Assembly: GCA_029582165.1 (NCBI GenBank)
Contig: CM055892.1
Location: 2,203,347 to 2,267,346, forward strand
Reading direction: 5' to 3'
DNA from: Portulaca oleracea
Taxonomy: Eukaryota; Streptophyta; Magnoliopsida; Caryophyllales; Portulacaceae
Length of the DNA: 64,000 nt
Shown here: piece by piece, positions 33,394 through 43,756 of the stretch
How the letters are laid out: each line of letters begins with the position of its first letter
Numbering within the stretch: the stretch's first letter is position 1
Program-made: the position numbers and the translations under genes
Notes under the pieces: generated by a model
The model's database searches: none
Told to the model about the DNA's origin: nothing
The model's input: the letters and a program-made list of their open reading frames with translations, nothing else

Positions 33394-35053
33394 GATGATC
33401 AAGAGCAAAACTTGGCAATGCAATTCTACCAAATAAACTCACTGGGTGACCTAATCTCAAATAAATCAAAAAATCCAACACAAAAACACACCAAATGAGC
33501 TTGAAAAATCGAAATCACTAGCAATGGGTAGAATTTTACCTCAACCGTGGGTTGTGGAAGCTAAATTCAGCAGCACAGTCACAGCTTTTGAAGAAAGTGC
33601 AAAATACAGTGGTTGAATCGAGCCTTTTAACACACAACAACTCAGTGTAGATGTGTGTATATGTATGTACTGACAATCACAAAGCCACGACACAGCCACA
33701 CACCCAACAAGCACAAGACAAGTGAGTAGCAATTATAATTCACACAACAAGACAAAGGATTACCTCACTTGTGACAGCAAAAATCGAATTGCTTGCTGAA
33801 TTTACACACCTGAACTGAATCTGGGCGAAAAACAGGACTCTAACAGCAGATTGGCGCAGCAAAGGAGAAGAATTAGGGTTTGGATTTCGAAAATGGAGGG
33901 AAGAAGGAGGTCGAATTGATGATTGAGAGGGATGGATTGGTGTAGGTGAGAGTTTTGTTGCGGTCGCTAGGGTTTGTAGAGAGAGAGGGAGTCGAGTTTG
34001 TGAGAGAAGAAGTGAGAAACAAAAAAGGAATCGGGATTTTTAGGGCTGAATTGTCGACGAACAGTGTCAGGTCGCGGGCGCGACCGACACTGTCGCGGGT
34101 GCGACACCTCGGAGAACTGGGTTTGGCTTTGCAGGCCGTCGCGGTCGCTACCTCTTGCTTCGCGGCCGCTACCTCGTTCTGGAGGTCCTCTGCTGCTGCT
34201 ATTTACACGCTGTAACGGGTGCTACAAATGGGGTAGCGTCTGGCACCTCCTCCTGGCAATTCCAACACTCAAAATATAATCCAACTCCTAGAAATCTTCT
34301 CCCTTCTACACTCTATTCTTCTATACTTCCTCACACTCAATTTCAAAATCTTTCTTACTTTCCAACTCTCTCAACGCTCACAATCTTTTCAAAACCTCAC
34401 TCACTTACACTTACTTCTTTCACTCCCAACTTCAATTTTCTAATTTTTCAACTCCATCTCTTTTTCTATTTTTCACATCATTTTTCTCTCTTTTTTCAAA
34501 CTTTCTTTTGAACCTAGAACTAATACCTCAAATTACAAAAGAAAGAAATAAAGAAAAACAAAGGACAAGAAAAATAGAAAAACCAAAGAAAACTAACAAG
34601 AAAAATTAAAATGAAGAAAAAGAAATAAAATTAGAAAAAATGAAAAAAAACTTAAAATTAGATAGAAGAAATGCAAAAATTATGGGGTGCCTCCCATAGA
34701 GCGCTTGTTTAAGGTCCCCAGCTCGACCCAAATACTCGTTTGATCCTAGAAAGACGTGGTGCACATGAGAGACATATTCAGCTTCTTCCACCATGTCCGC
34801 TTCTTTTTCCTTCCTTTCCAACTCCTCCCGTCCTTGGACAACCTCAAATCAAGTCGTCCTTCCGGTTGTTTGGCGATCCAAGAGTGAGGATGAGATGGTG
34901 ACATTTTCAACTTCTTCCAACGACGCTTCATTCTCCTTTTCCAACACCTCCTCATCACCTTTGCAAATAGAACATGGTTCCCCTCCGGTGATTTGATTTG
35001 GTGGTGGAGATAAAGAAACAACTTAGGCTCTTGCATAAGTGGTTCTCCAAGTT
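33394..35053 (-). promoter_or_regulatory. Element C region upstream of the ATHILA ORF with LTR-type palindromes
   Basis: GGTCGCGGGCGCGACC (34070-34085), identical to a palindrome of this element's LTR, and TGTCGCGGGTGCGACA (34091-34106) lie about 0.7 kb before the ORF. In element sense they are followed by a long pyrimidine-rich leader (CTCTCTCTC, about 33960-33990), a possible donor (TTCAG|GTGTGT, about 33810) and an acceptor (GAGATTAG|G, about 33455). This looks like an internal promoter with a spliced leader; that reading is inference. The part 34230-35053 is low-complexity and broken coding remnants. Confidence 0.5.
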
Positions 35054-36772
35054 TCAGACACTTGGGAACAATCTCCTCAAACTATATGCCTCAATGTAAA
35101 CTTCATCCAACAAGATTTCCCTCCTCAATGGAACAATTTTGAGGGAATCACCATGAGATGCATCTTCAATTACCTCAGATTGAAGACATAAGGCCTTAGA
35201 ATGATTTTTGTCATTCCCATTTTCGGGTTCCACTTCAAGAAAATAGACCTCCTCTTGGTGCTCATGAACAACTGTTTCTATCATATTGACTTCAACACAA
35301 GGTGGCTTGAAAGATAGTTTCTCAATCGGAGCCTTAAGCTTTGATTCTATATGACCTTCATCAATCAAGTGTTGAATCAACCATTCGGGAAGAGAAATTT
35401 GCATTTGGTAGGGATCAAATTGCTCCTCGGGGCATTCAAGAACATTTTCATTCAAAACTTCTTCTTTCTCTTCTTACACCTTCTCTTCTACGCAATTGGC
35501 TTCCTCCACAATCACTTCCTCCTCATTATCAACCACTTGCTCAACCTCCATACCCTCTTCTTCAGCTTTATCCTCACCATCTCCCTCATTCTCTCCAAGA
35601 AGTCTCTCCTCCACCAACTTAGGTTCCTCAACTTCTCCTCCACTCCGCAAGATAATAGCATGCACCTCCACTCCTTGGATAGGAGTGGGTTGGATAGGCG
35701 TAAGTTGATTTGGTTGGCTTTAGCCAATTCGAGCTCGAGACTTTGGATGTAAGCTTGATCCTCCTCTCGATCATCCATAATTCGCTCCAACATCAACCCA
35801 AATGAGGATTCTTGGGGTAGTTGAGAAATTTGAGGTTGTGGAATGTTTTGTTGGGTTAGATGGATGGTTTCTTCTTGAATAAATGAGTAATGGTCAAGGG
35901 GTTGAAAAGTAGATGAGTAATGGTTGGTGGTATAATCATGAACAAAAGGATCTTCATTGATGTGGGAAGAATAAATGGCACTCACTTGCTCCATTTGTTG
36001 AAAGTTAAAGATTTGCTTTTCTTGAGCCATTCTCAATTGATTAGAAGTCTCCTCATTCGCCTTTTCTTTTTCCATTTCATAGATAGAGGCAAAGAGAAGT
36101 GTAATAATGGGATCTTGCTCCAAAGATGAATCTCCACTTCTTGATTTGCTACCTCCCAAATCGGGAGCATATTGAACGAGCTTATGAAGGAATTTGTCAG
36201 CCTCCTCCGCAGTCTTCTTCAAAAATGTCCCTCAGAATGCGATATCGATTGATTCTTTGAGAGAATCAAAGAGTCCACAATAGAAGTACTGAAGAAGCAT
36301 CTAGTTGGGTAAATTGTGGTGCGGACACTGACGTTGGAGACTTTTGAATCTCCCCCATGCTTCGAAAAGAGACTCTCCGGCTTTTTGCTTGAAACTTATA
36401 ATATCTTCCTGGAGTCTACAAGTTTTATCCGTCGGGAAAAATCTTTGAAGGAAATCTCTCTTTAAGACCTCTCATGAAGAATAAAATCCAGGTGGGCATA
36501 TATCAAGCCACATCTCAGCTTTTCTCCTTAGAGTCAGAGGAAAGAACTTCAACTTCAAATATTATGAAGATATTCCGGGCATATGCATGAAACTGATACA
36601 CTTCTCGAATCTCTCCATATGAGCAATACGACTCTCGGAAATATCTCCATGGAACGGGTCACTTTCTAACACTTCAAGAAGACACGGCTTAAACTCGAAT
36701 ACCGTGTCGGGTGGTAATGGTGGTAAGATGATTGGGTTGCCTCCCGTACCCGAAGATGGAACGACATATGAT
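35054..36772 (-). pseudogene. Element C Athila gag, copy 1
   Basis: In the minus sense the Athila gag core ('SFKQKAGESLFEAWGRFK'-type around 36390) carries several stops. It is followed by 'KKTAEEADKFLHKLVQYAPD' (36222 leftward), a Gln/Ile-rich coiled coil and a Glu-rich segment, then the pre-protease region at 35054-35455. It is homologous to gag of element D ('KKTAEEANVFLYEL'). It is cut at 36772 by the copia LTR. No protease site or zinc knuckle was recognised. Confidence 0.8.
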
Positions 36773-37610
36773 TGTTAGGTTTTAGGTTATTTATCTCCTA
36801 AATAGATACAGATTAATTGGCGGAATATTCATAACAATTATAAAACAATTAATCACAACAATTGCAGAGGCTTTAGTAATTATAATTGATCGCTAGTCCG
36901 GCTGATGAAGACGTTGACCTTCGAGATTCCAATGCTGAAATCCTCTACTGAAATTCCACGCAGCACTCCGGGAACCCAACTGCTAGATCGACCCGATCGA
37001 GACGAATCTCAATCTAAGATGTATGTGAGATTGTTTCGGAAACAAATAATGTTTCCTGAAACTGGAACTGCAAAACTAAAAGAGAGAGGAACTCAGGAAA
37101 TCACCCTGCTATCTCTCTAAGAGTCTCAGGCAGTTGGTGTAGAATAATCTCTCTCAGAGATCCCTTTATATAGTGTTTAGAAAACCTAGGGAGAGGATTC
37201 AAAACCCTAAAGGGCCGACTTAACGCAACGGCGCGCTTCTCAGGCCCAACACGGTCCGTGTTGAAACAACACGGTCCGTGTTGGACTTCAGAAGGTCCAT
37301 TAATTCGGCCCATGGACACCACGGACCATGGTGTCTCAACACGGTCCGTGTTGAGCCCAATTTCGGTCCGTGTTGGGCTGATTTCACACAGAAATCAGTT
37401 TCCAACTTTTCTAAACGTAATACAATATTACTTAGGTTACATACATTGTTCCAGGGCACTGACTTGTGTGACCCAGTAGGACCAAATAATATAGTTGTAA
37501 TTAAACTTATTTAATTACTAATTATAGAGGTCTCTAGCAAGACATATAATTACTATATTACTTTGGTTTAATCTCCGTGTATATCGAACATTGTCGGGAC
37601 ATTCCCTACA
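36773..37610 (-). repeat. Element E copia 3' LTR
   Basis: The 838-bp LTR runs from TGTTAGG to CCCTACA on the plus strand. CAACACGGTCCGTGTTG occurs at 37247-37263, 37267-37283 and 37337-37353, with a variant CACCACGGACCATGGTG at 37317-37333. In element sense these lie 75-205 bp upstream of TATATAAA (37165-37172, minus), i.e. in U3. Confidence 0.88.
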
Positions 37611-37621
37611 ATCTCCCACTT
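37611..37621 (-). other. Element E polypurine tract
   Basis: The minus-strand AAGTGGGAGAT directly precedes the LTR. It is the usual copia form. Confidence 0.8.
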
Positions 37622-38420
37622 GTCCCACAAGTGTTCGATTCATTGAATTCCCTTGTCACTTACTGTCTCATGTTCGGATAAGGTAAGATGATGTCATCCT
37701 TATATAAGACCCGAAACGTTCCTCGATCTCCGAGTTTAGACTTTGAAAAAACAGATGATCAACTATTGATTCAACTGAGCTCGACCAAGTATTTTCAGTC
37801 CAATCTCACCGAGTGGCCAATAAGACAACTGTCCCTAATAGGGAGGACAATGCCATCTTGTTCAGACATACATTCTCACATGATCCAATCAGTAACCATA
37901 ATCGCCTTTATAGCCTACTGTTACGAAAGGTGTTTGACGCGCTCCAAAGTCACAGCAGATCATGCAGTTTGTATACTGAACTCAGGATTCAGGAATTTTG
38001 AGTGGTGAGAGCTCCTATGACAATTCCCAACTTAAAGAGCTCCCACTGAGGGTCAGTTCGGTAGTTATTCTCAACAATACCCATGTGATTGATTTATGAT
38101 GTCATCACGTCACTATGATCACGAAACTTGATCATCACCTCAATCCTACATGCTAATTGTGTTTGTATTATCACTGTTCCTACATGATAATACAATTAGG
38201 AAGTAGGTCGACTATCGACCATGATTAGCGTCATCAAGTTCACTAATGGGGTTTCAGAAATCAGACCTCATCTGATTTCCCATTTTGAATTCGCTAACCC
38301 TTTTGGACATTTACATAATTCTAAACCACAATTTATGTAAAGTTTGAATTTGTATATAAATGATGAATAAATAACTATTACAAGCCATGAGCCATCTAAT
38401 GTTCAAAATGTAATTTAATA
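37622..38420 (-). other. Element E 3' untranslated region
   Basis: Non-coding sequence between the end of RNase H and the purine tract. No feature is recognised. Confidence 0.6.
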
Positions 38421-38881
38421 ACATCGTTCAAGATGTCTAATTCCTATTGCATGAGTAAGACCTTCATACTTCGCTTGCGACAGGGGTTTAGTAAGCGGAT
38501 CGGCGACATTCTCATCCGTATGAACCTTGCACACATTAATATCACCTTCTTCGATGATCTATCGAATGATGTGATACTTTCTAGACACATGCTTAGCTTT
38601 GCTATGTGCTCTAGGTTCCTTTGCTTGAGCAATGGCCCCACTGTTGTCACAGTATAGGTCCACGCCTTCCGCAATACTAGGCACAACTCCAAGCTCCTCG
38701 ATGAACTTCTTCACCCACATTGCCTCCTTCGCAGCTTCAAATGTTGCGATGTATTCTGCCTCAGTTGTAGAATCAGCGACAGTATTTTGCTTGGAACTCT
38801 TCCAGCTCACTGCTCCACTATTTAGACAAAAGACGTATCCAGATTGACTACTGTAGTCATCTTTATCCGTCATAAAACTTG
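38421..38881 (-). pseudogene. Element E copia RNase H
   Basis: '[20 protein letters not shown]' and '[17 protein letters not shown]' are the copia RNase H signature, followed by '[14 protein letters not shown]'. An in-frame stop at about 38559 follows 'KYHIIR'. The normal copia C-terminus ('DENVADPLTKPL') continues in the same frame to a stop at about 38421. Confidence 0.88.
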
Positions 38882-39889
38882 TATAGTGTAACCTTTTACA
38901 CTTAGCTGTCTCTCACCTCCGTAGACCAAGGACAGCTCCTTAGTTCTATTCAGATACTTAAGTATGTTTTTCACAGCAATCCAGTGTTTCTCACCAGGGT
39001 TGGCTTGAAACCTGCTGCACATACTTAAAGCAAAAGCTATGTCTGGCCTTGTACATCTCATAGCATACATTATAGACCCTACAGCCGATGCATAAGGTAT
39101 ATTTTTCATCTTTTCCTGGTCTTCAGATGTCTGAGGACAATCTATTTTACCAAGTGATGTGCTATGAACCATGGGAATGAATCCCTTCTTGGAATTCTGC
39201 ATGTTGAACCGATTCAACACCTTATCAATATAAGTTGTTTGATTCAATGCAATCAAACGCTTTGATCTATCTCTATAGATCTTTACTCCAAGAATGTACT
39301 GGGCCTCACCGAGATCCTTCATTTGGAAATTTTTCCTAAGCCAAGTCTTACAAGACTCTAGCATAGAAATGTCGTTTCCAATGAGGAGTATATCATCCAC
39401 ATACAGAACCAGAAAGACTATTTCGCTCCCACTGAGCTTTCTATAAACACAAGGCTCTTCTTCATTTTTCAAGAAACCAAACTCTTTGATTACTTGATTA
39501 AACCATTGATTCCAACTCCTTGAAGCTTGCTTGAGGCCATAAATGGCCCTCTGCAGCTTACAGACCTTCCCAAAACCTTTGGGATCTTCAAAACCCTCAG
39601 GTTGTGTCATATACACTTCCTCTTCCAGAATCCCATTCAAGAATGCAGTCTTGACGTCCATTTGCCATATTTCATAGTCATACCATGCAGCTATGGCAAG
39701 GAGTATCCTGATAGATTCAAAAGCTGCTACTGGGGAGAAGGTCTCTTCATAGTCAATACCATGAATTTGAGTGAAACCTTTTGCCACCAGTCGTGCTTTG
39801 TAAACACTAGGTTTACCATCCATGTCAGTTTTCACTTTGAAGACCCACTTGTTTCTGATGGCTCTAGCGCCTTCAGGCAAGTCAACCAA
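38870..39889 (-). pseudogene. Element E copia reverse transcriptase
   Basis: 'RAIRNKWVFKVKTDMDGKP', 'YEIWQMDVKTAFLNG' (catalytic Asp), 'YGLKQASRSWN' and 'FLVLYVDDILLIGND' (YVDD) give a nearly complete copia RT. An in-frame stop at about 39909 cuts it from the upstream linker. The frame is lost again where RNase H begins (38870). Confidence 0.92.
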
Positions 39890-39907
39890 GGTCCAAACCT
39901 TGTTTTC

Positions 39908-40576
39908 CTACATGGAGTCTATCTCGGATTTCATGGCTTCGAGCCATTTCTTGGAATCTGGGCTCGCTAAAGCTTGTTTGTAGGTCTCGGGCTCATCATA
40001 CTCTACAAGGAATATGTTGATCTCCGATGTCATGAGATAACCGTATCTCTCAGGAGGGTGAATGTCCCTACTGGACCTACGAAGGGGTATGTCCACATTC
40101 CTTACTTCTTCATCTACCTGTCCCCCGACTACCTGTTCATCATCCCTTTCTTGTTGAGGATCAACAGAGATTGGAATGCAAGTAGTGGTGACGGGGTATG
40201 GGATAAGATTCGAAGTGGTTTGTGGCTCTTGAACTTCACCTAGTTCAATTTCTCTCCCACTCTTTCTCTTAGAGACAAAATCGTTCTCTAAGAAGAAAGC
40301 ATTTCGAGACACAAACACTTTTTTCTCGGAACGGTTGTAGAAGTAATACCCTTTGGTTTCCTTAGGGTAGCCCACAAAGAAAACCTTTTCAGATCTGGGT
40401 GCAAGCTTGCTGTCAGGTAAAACCTTAACATAGGCTTCACATCCCCAAATTTTTAGAAAAGACAGACTGGGAACTCTTCCTCTCCATATCTCATATGATG
40501 TCTTTTCAGTAGCTTTAGTCGGAGTCCTATTTAGAATGAGCGATGCGGTTTCAAGAGCGTGCCCCCAAAAGCTAAC
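39908..40576 (-). pseudogene. Element E integrase C-terminal part and RT linker, truncated at the inversion
   Basis: 'KETKGYYFYNRSEKKVFVSR' is the typical copia integrase C-terminus and 'LRRSSRDIHPPERYG' the linker before RT. Upstream the frame continues through 'FWGHALETA' to about 40576. There it meets the oppositely oriented primer site, so the integrase core and zinc finger are missing. Confidence 0.85.
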
Positions 40577-40578
40577 AG

Positions 40579-40592
40579 TGGTATCAGAGCCA
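40579..40592 (+). other. Element E primer-binding site, plus strand
   Basis: TGGTATCAGAGCCA is complementary to initiator Met tRNA. It directly follows the inverted pol fragment and has no LTR before it. Confidence 0.8.
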
Positions 40593-43078
40593 CCAATTGC
40601 ATGCTAAAGTATTGTACTTGTATTCATAAGTAATTTTGTCAATAGTTGAATTATATTATGAATATGCTAGAGTAGATTTATGCCTAAATTTTGAATCTTT
40701 ATGAAAGTTTTAATATTTACTGTTCATGATAATAAAACTGGAATTTTATTATAAAAATTTCATGCTTTGTTATTATTTATTTCTTATTGCCTTTATTTAA
40801 TCGATTTTATGTTTGTTTAATCGTTAAATATGACATAAACTTGATTCAATTTTGAATTTTTAGAAACAATCTTGTTTAATATTGTTGAACAGTAGGCAAT
40901 ACATGAAATAGGTCAAAATTTGCAAAATAGGGTTTTGTAGAATTATTTTCTGATTTAGTTTATTTACGGTAAATATGAAAAATAGAAATAAAATATCAAA
41001 CGAATTCCAAAATTTCTGAAATTGTTACTGGAGGTGTCTGGAAGTGTTTTGTACTTTCCATAATTTTTGTAGATTTTTCCCAATTAAAACGGATTTTTAA
41101 TTGAGTTTTCAGATCTGAAGAGAAATAAAATTCATTTATTCTCTGAATTTTATAAATTTGTAGAAATTTGTAAAACTTCTGAAAGTTTTAGAGTAGGTTA
41201 CTGGGAAACCATACTTTTAGGAAAAATTTTCCGTTAATTTATCCGTTCAAATTATATTTTTTAATTTAGATTTTCAGATCTGAGAGAAATAAATCTGTTG
41301 CTTCTCCGAATTTTGTATATTTATAGAAATTTGCAAATTTTCTGAAAATTTTACAGTAGGTTACTGGATAACCATTCTGTTATGGATAAATGTTTCGTGA
41401 ATTTTCGAAATCGTTAACTAATTTTCCTTTAATTTACAGATTAACAGAAAAGTAAAATTGTTTACTTCTCTGATTTTTATTCTAATTTTAGAAATTTGAT
41501 AAAATTCTGAAATTTTTACAGTAGCATATTGGATGAACCTACTGTATGGGAAAATTATAAAATTTGATTTTTAAACTTATCGGACTGTTATTATTCATTT
41601 TCCTCTTAAACGGAGAATTAAAATGTTTAATTCCCTAAAATTTTACAATCTTTTGAAAATTGTTAAAATTCTGGAAAATGTTCATATTGGGTTATTAGAT
41701 AACAATATAATATGAAATTATTAAATTCGATAAGTTATGATATTTTTTATTTAAGTTTTTCATTCACGAAATTAACCGAAACTGGGAAGCAACACGGACC
41801 ATGTTGATCCAACACGGACCGTGTTGCCAGCAGTTTTGGTGAATTCGTGTGTTTTAGGGTTTGTAATTAATTTTGAAAATTAATTATTTTATCCTATTAC
41901 TACTAAATCAGTTCATGGGCATAAATCTATTAATTTGTAAAGTTTAGGAAACTTACAATATCTTTAAAAGATATTGTATTTTTTAGATTCCTTGATTTTA
42001 GGAAAGTCAAGTATTTTATATTTTTTTATGTATAGGTATAAAATCCTAAATCTGTTTAGGTGATTAAGATAAAATTTGGAATTTTGTTTATTTTATCATG
42101 CAATCTTTTAGGAAACCATATTTAATAATTGTTTCCTTATATATGTTGTGTTGCAATTATATATGCCTTTATAATTTGTTATTTAAGCATGTATTATATT
42201 TGATATAATTATTGCAATATTACATGTTTTGCATGTGCTTCTAGTATGGCCATAGATAGTCGGTTTTACCGGTCTGCGTACCGGGTTGGGTGAAATACGG
42301 CCTACGTGACGTCGTTGAATTAATTTAAATTTAATTTTTCAGTTAAGTTATTTTAATTCATGTAAGGCCTCAATTGTGAGGTCTACTTTGTAAATTTGTT
42401 GTAATTGGAGACATCAAATCAAGTGGGAGCCCAACAGCAATGGAGGTGGTGATTCGAGTGGGAGCCCATCCAAGGAAGTTGCAAAGCCCAAGAAGATTTT
42501 CTTGAAGACTGTCAAGGCTTAGTTAAATTAGTTGATTAAGTCTAGGTGGCCATACTAGGGGTTTTATTTATGCTTTAAATTCGTTATTGCATGTTTTATT
42601 ATGCCTTCTATGCTTTTCGAAAGAGTTCACCTAGAATTGCATGCTTAGGATAATAAAACTTACTCTCAAAATGAATTATTGCTCAACCTATCGAAACACC
42701 ACTTAGATGGATAAATAAAGAAAGCCAAAGCGAATTATTTATCCATCATTAATAAGTAGGGCGGGAGCTAGATCAATTCAAATTGGCTATCAAAATAGTT
42801 TTGGGCCAAGAACAGAGGAAGAGAAATATTGTATTCGATACAAATTTCTTGCCAAGAGTCATTTTGAATGATCGATCATAAGATGATCCACCAAAGATAA
42901 CATGGGATCGAGTTTCGTTGGGCCAAAGTCCACTTGAGCCCATGAGTCTTGTGGGTCTTGGTAAATTAAAACACTAAATGAGAGTTGATAAAGTGATTTG
43001 ATTTGAAGTTAAAATTAGTTTAATTTCTTTGATGATTAATAACCAAAATTGAACCTTTATGTCTTGTCAGAATCAAAG
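40593..43078 (+). other. Element E long leader with tandem repeats and palindromes
   Basis: About 2.5 kb of AT-rich untranslated sequence separates the primer site from gag. It includes about five diverged units of roughly 165 bp (about 40935-41720) and two copies of the LTR-type palindrome at 41790-41826 (CAACACGGACCATGTTG, CAACACGGACCGTGTTG). 41830-43078 shows nothing else recognisable. Confidence 0.6.
40935..41720 (+). repeat. Diverged tandem repeat, about 165-bp period
   Basis: Units share the order 'TTCAGATCTGA-GAGAAATAAA', 'AGAAATTTG', 'TTCTGAAA.TTTTACAGTAG' and 'TTACTGG.TAACCAT'. Starts are near 40940, 41105, 41270, 41438 and 41605. Divergence between units is substantial. Confidence 0.7.
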
Positions 43079-43756
43079 ATGTCTAACACACCCACCAACA
43101 TTAGAGTTAACCTCCGTTCTCTTTTGGAAAAGGAGAAACTCACCGGGACCAATTTCCTTGATTGGCACCGAAACCTGAGGATTTTCCTTAAGGCAGAGCA
43201 GAAAGAATATGTTCTAGAAAGAGCCTTAAAGAACAAGCCCAAAGAAAATGCGACTCAAGCTGAAAAAGATAAGTGCCAGCGTCATTCTGATGATGATATC
43301 CAAGTCAGTTGTATCATGTTGGCCACTATGACTCCTGAGCTTCAAAGACAGTTTGAAAACAAGAAGGCACATGAAACAATCACTCAACTGAAAAGCATGT
43401 TTCAAGAACATGCTCGAATTGAGAGATGTCAGATCAATGAGCAAATTGTTCGCACTCTCTTGAGATTGGCAAGCTCGTTGGGCCCCATATGCTGAAGATG
43501 ATTGGTCTTTTTGAGTCCATGGAGCAATTAGGGTTCCCCTATACTCCAGAGTTAGCAACTGACATTCTTCTTAGCTCATTACATGAAGGGTTCAGCACCT
43601 TCAAACTGAATTACAACATGCAAGGGCATAAGAAGTCTCTAATGGATCTTCATGCGATGTTGGTCACGGCGGAGAGGGACATTAAGATAGCCAATAAGGC
43701 TAACTCAAATGTCCTAGTTGTCAGTAAGGGGAAAGGCAAATTCAAGAAGGCTTAAG
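43079..43756 (+). pseudogene. Element E copia gag, truncated
   Basis: ATG at 43079 opens a copia gag (UBN2-type): 'LTGTNFLDWHRNLRIFLKAE', 'MLATMTPELQRQFE', then after a frame change near 43460 'IGLFESMEQLGFPYTPELAT' and 'GKGKFKK'. It is cut at 43756 before the CCHC knuckle by Athila sequence. Confidence 0.88.

Larger units (their letters stand above)
36773..43756. mobile_element. Element E: rearranged Ty1/copia element (minus half plus plus half)
   Basis: The left half, 36773-40576, reads on the minus strand: 3' LTR, purine tract, RNase H, RT and the last part of integrase. The right half, 40577-43756, reads on the plus strand: primer site, long leader and gag. The halves meet head to head at the primer site, with no LTR between. 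LTR-type palindromes in both halves suggest the same family. The right edge cuts gag before its zinc knuckle. Confidence 0.8.

Noticed and set aside
35474..35752. Plus-strand Ser/Thr/Leu-rich frames (and the copies near 43802-44267)
   Set aside because: Antisense shadows of the Glu-rich Athila gag tail; duplicated only because gag is duplicated.
40579..40592. tRNA gene fragments at the primer sites (also 16553, 28201, 45443, 56290)
   Set aside because: Only 12-18 bases complementary to tRNA 3' ends are present, next to LTRs. No cloverleaf surrounds them, so they are primer sites.
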